A stretch of 53,160 bases of DNA from positions 1-53,160 of the forward strand of contig CAKPBH010000005.1 of the NCBI GenBank assembly GCA_934140355.1, written 5' to 3'. The notes under the pieces are model-generated. The model did not search any database and was not told the origin of the DNA. It saw only the letters and a program-made list of their open reading frames with translations. Positions 52,337 to 53,160 of this stretch are shown here, in pieces. Numbering within the stretch: the stretch's first letter is position 1; every line of letters starts with the position of its first letter. The position numbers were made by a program, and so were the translations under genes. The stretch comes from an uncultured Bacilli bacterium. GTDB taxonomy: Bacteria > Bacillota_I > Bacilli_A > RF39 > UBA660.

Positions 52337-53011
52337 TTATCTAATTTTTTTTCTAATAAAAGCACTATTTTCTCCTAATAAAATATTAGAATTTATCTCA
52401 ATTTGATTCAAATCAATAAGCCTTGATGAAAATTCATGACTATTTAAATTTTGTCTAGAAATTTCCTCAACAATTTCATAAGAAATAATTTTTTCTTTCA
52501 ACAAATCACAAAACTTAACCAAATCTATATTATTTTGAGTAAAATCATTATACATATTTTGACTACTAGAAGGCCAAATTTTTTCTATTGGTAAGCACCG
52601 AACAATACCATTTCCAATAAAAGATTGAACAAGAGAATCAAAATTACTACCATCCAAATCATTCAATAAAGATGTAGCAATTAAAATAGTATTTAAATAA
52701 TTATTTTGGTATACTTTTCTAGAATATTCACAAGAATCAGATACATAACCATTTTGAATTGAATTACAGACAAAACCATTAAAAATAAGACTATTACCAT
52801 CCCGAACTATTCTTTTTGGAAAAACACAGGATGAACTCAAACGCACTAAAGACCCAAAAACAGTATAATTATTAGCAGAATAGCATAATAAAGCATCTCT
52901 TATTTTTTTTAATGTTTCTGGATTGTTAACAGACAAAATCCCATATTTTAAATTCCTATCTTTATCTTGCGTAACAATAAAATTTGAAGTATTATCGATT
53001 AATAAATTCAT
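52337..53011 (-). CDS. Unknown 224-residue protein
   Basis: Not recognised. No signal peptide or membrane segment; Asn/Ser/Ile rich. A central segment (FGSLVRLSSSCVFPKRIVRD, then LIFNGFVCN) may be a beta core; the C-terminal third is helical (LVKFCDLLKEKIISYEIVEE). GGGGGAG lies before the ATG and a clear terminator follows, so it is probably a real single-gene unit. Confidence 0.75.
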   Translation of the reverse strand: MNLLIDNTSNFIVTQDKDRNLKYGILSVNNPETLKKIRDALLCYSANNYTVFGSLVRLSSSCVFPKRIVRDGNSLIFNGFVCNSIQNGYVSDSCEYSRKVYQNNYLNTILIATSLLNDLDGSNFDSLVQSFIGNGIVRCLPIEKIWPSSSQNMYNDFTQNNIDLVKFCDLLKEKIISYEIVEEISRQNLNSHEFSSRLIDLNQIEINSNILLGENSAFIRKKIR

Positions 53012-53120
53012 TCATAACTCCCCCTTTTACAAAGAGATATTATACATAAAAACCTTTTTTTTGTCAACTTCATGTTATTTTTGCAGTAAAAAAGAGTGAA
53101 TTTTCTTCGCAATAAATTTT

Positions 53121-53160
53121 TGATATAATTACTACACGATAAGGTGGTCTGTAGTAATGA
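53121..53160 (+). promoter_or_regulatory. Extended -10 promoter and start of a gene running out of the window
   Basis: TGATATAAT (53121-53129) is an extended -10, AAGGTGG (53140-53146) a Shine-Dalgarno site, and ATG at 53157 a likely start. Only one codon of the gene is inside the window. Confidence 0.5.

Overview
The window comes from a very AT-rich Gram-positive bacterium. Shine-Dalgarno sites are strong (GGAG, GGTGAT types) and sigma-A promoters are near consensus. MurE carries the DNPR signature of enzymes that add meso-diaminopimelate. The sporulation genes spoIIID, spoIIQ, spoIID and spoIIR are present, in a gene order that matches Bacillus. I infer a spore-forming, or ancestrally spore-forming, member of the low-GC Bacilli, perhaps Erysipelotrichia-like. 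The species cannot be read from this sequence.

Layout. 0-5.1 kb: a LexA-type box drives a Y-family DNA polymerase and an unknown co-transcribed gene, followed by tex. 5.1-5.3 kb: a tRNA-Gly(GCC), absent from any protein view, with a consensus promoter and a terminator. 5.3-8.8 kb: an AraC-type regulator, then a two-gene unit of a HerA/TraG-like ATPase and a CxxC-rich protein. 8.9-11.5 kb: two surface-type proteins (DUF11; beta-helix plus WxL-like) without signal peptides. 11.6-16.5 kb: an accessory minus-strand island. It holds two Nudix hydrolases (one frameshifted), an unknown protein with an LHGT motif, a decayed duplicate of that pair, a stop-interrupted P-loop remnant, an unknown 186-residue protein and a histidine phosphatase. 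16.5-20 kb: a 3-hydroxyacyl-CoA dehydrogenase, an orphan holin-like gene, and a collagen-like protein with its adjacent glycosyltransferase. 20-27.6 kb: mutY, a transglutaminase-like gene, eno, a small-multidrug-export-type membrane protein, a membrane-anchored protein, a TGS/uridine-kinase fusion and clpP. 27.56-28.82 kb: a complete IS3-family element whose transposase appears to be made by -1 frameshifting.

From 28.9 kb onward almost everything lies on the minus strand: a RdgB/HAM1-like NTPase, murF-murE, an AAA ATPase with DUF4143 behind a 30-bp palindromic operator-like site, a dicarboxylate symporter, and a lone plus-strand Sel1-repeat gene. Then comes the conserved block mbl, spoIIID, spoIIQ, spoIID, DUF1146, rpiB, a large anchored surface protein, rpmE, murA, an acyltransferase, mntP-like, spoIIR, a nucleotidyltransferase, a P-type ATPase, prmC and prfA. 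An unknown gene follows at 52.3-53.0 kb.

By eye, the plus strand is richer in G than C up to clpP and richer in C than G after the IS element. This fits a replication terminus (or an inversion junction) near 28 kb, and the accessory and decaying genes lie close to that point. The most unusual items are the HerA/CxxC pair, the Nudix/LHGT island with its decayed duplicate, the signal-less surface proteins that may be spore-surface components, and a roughly 145-nt intergenic repeat present in two copies (40.6 and 52.1 kb).
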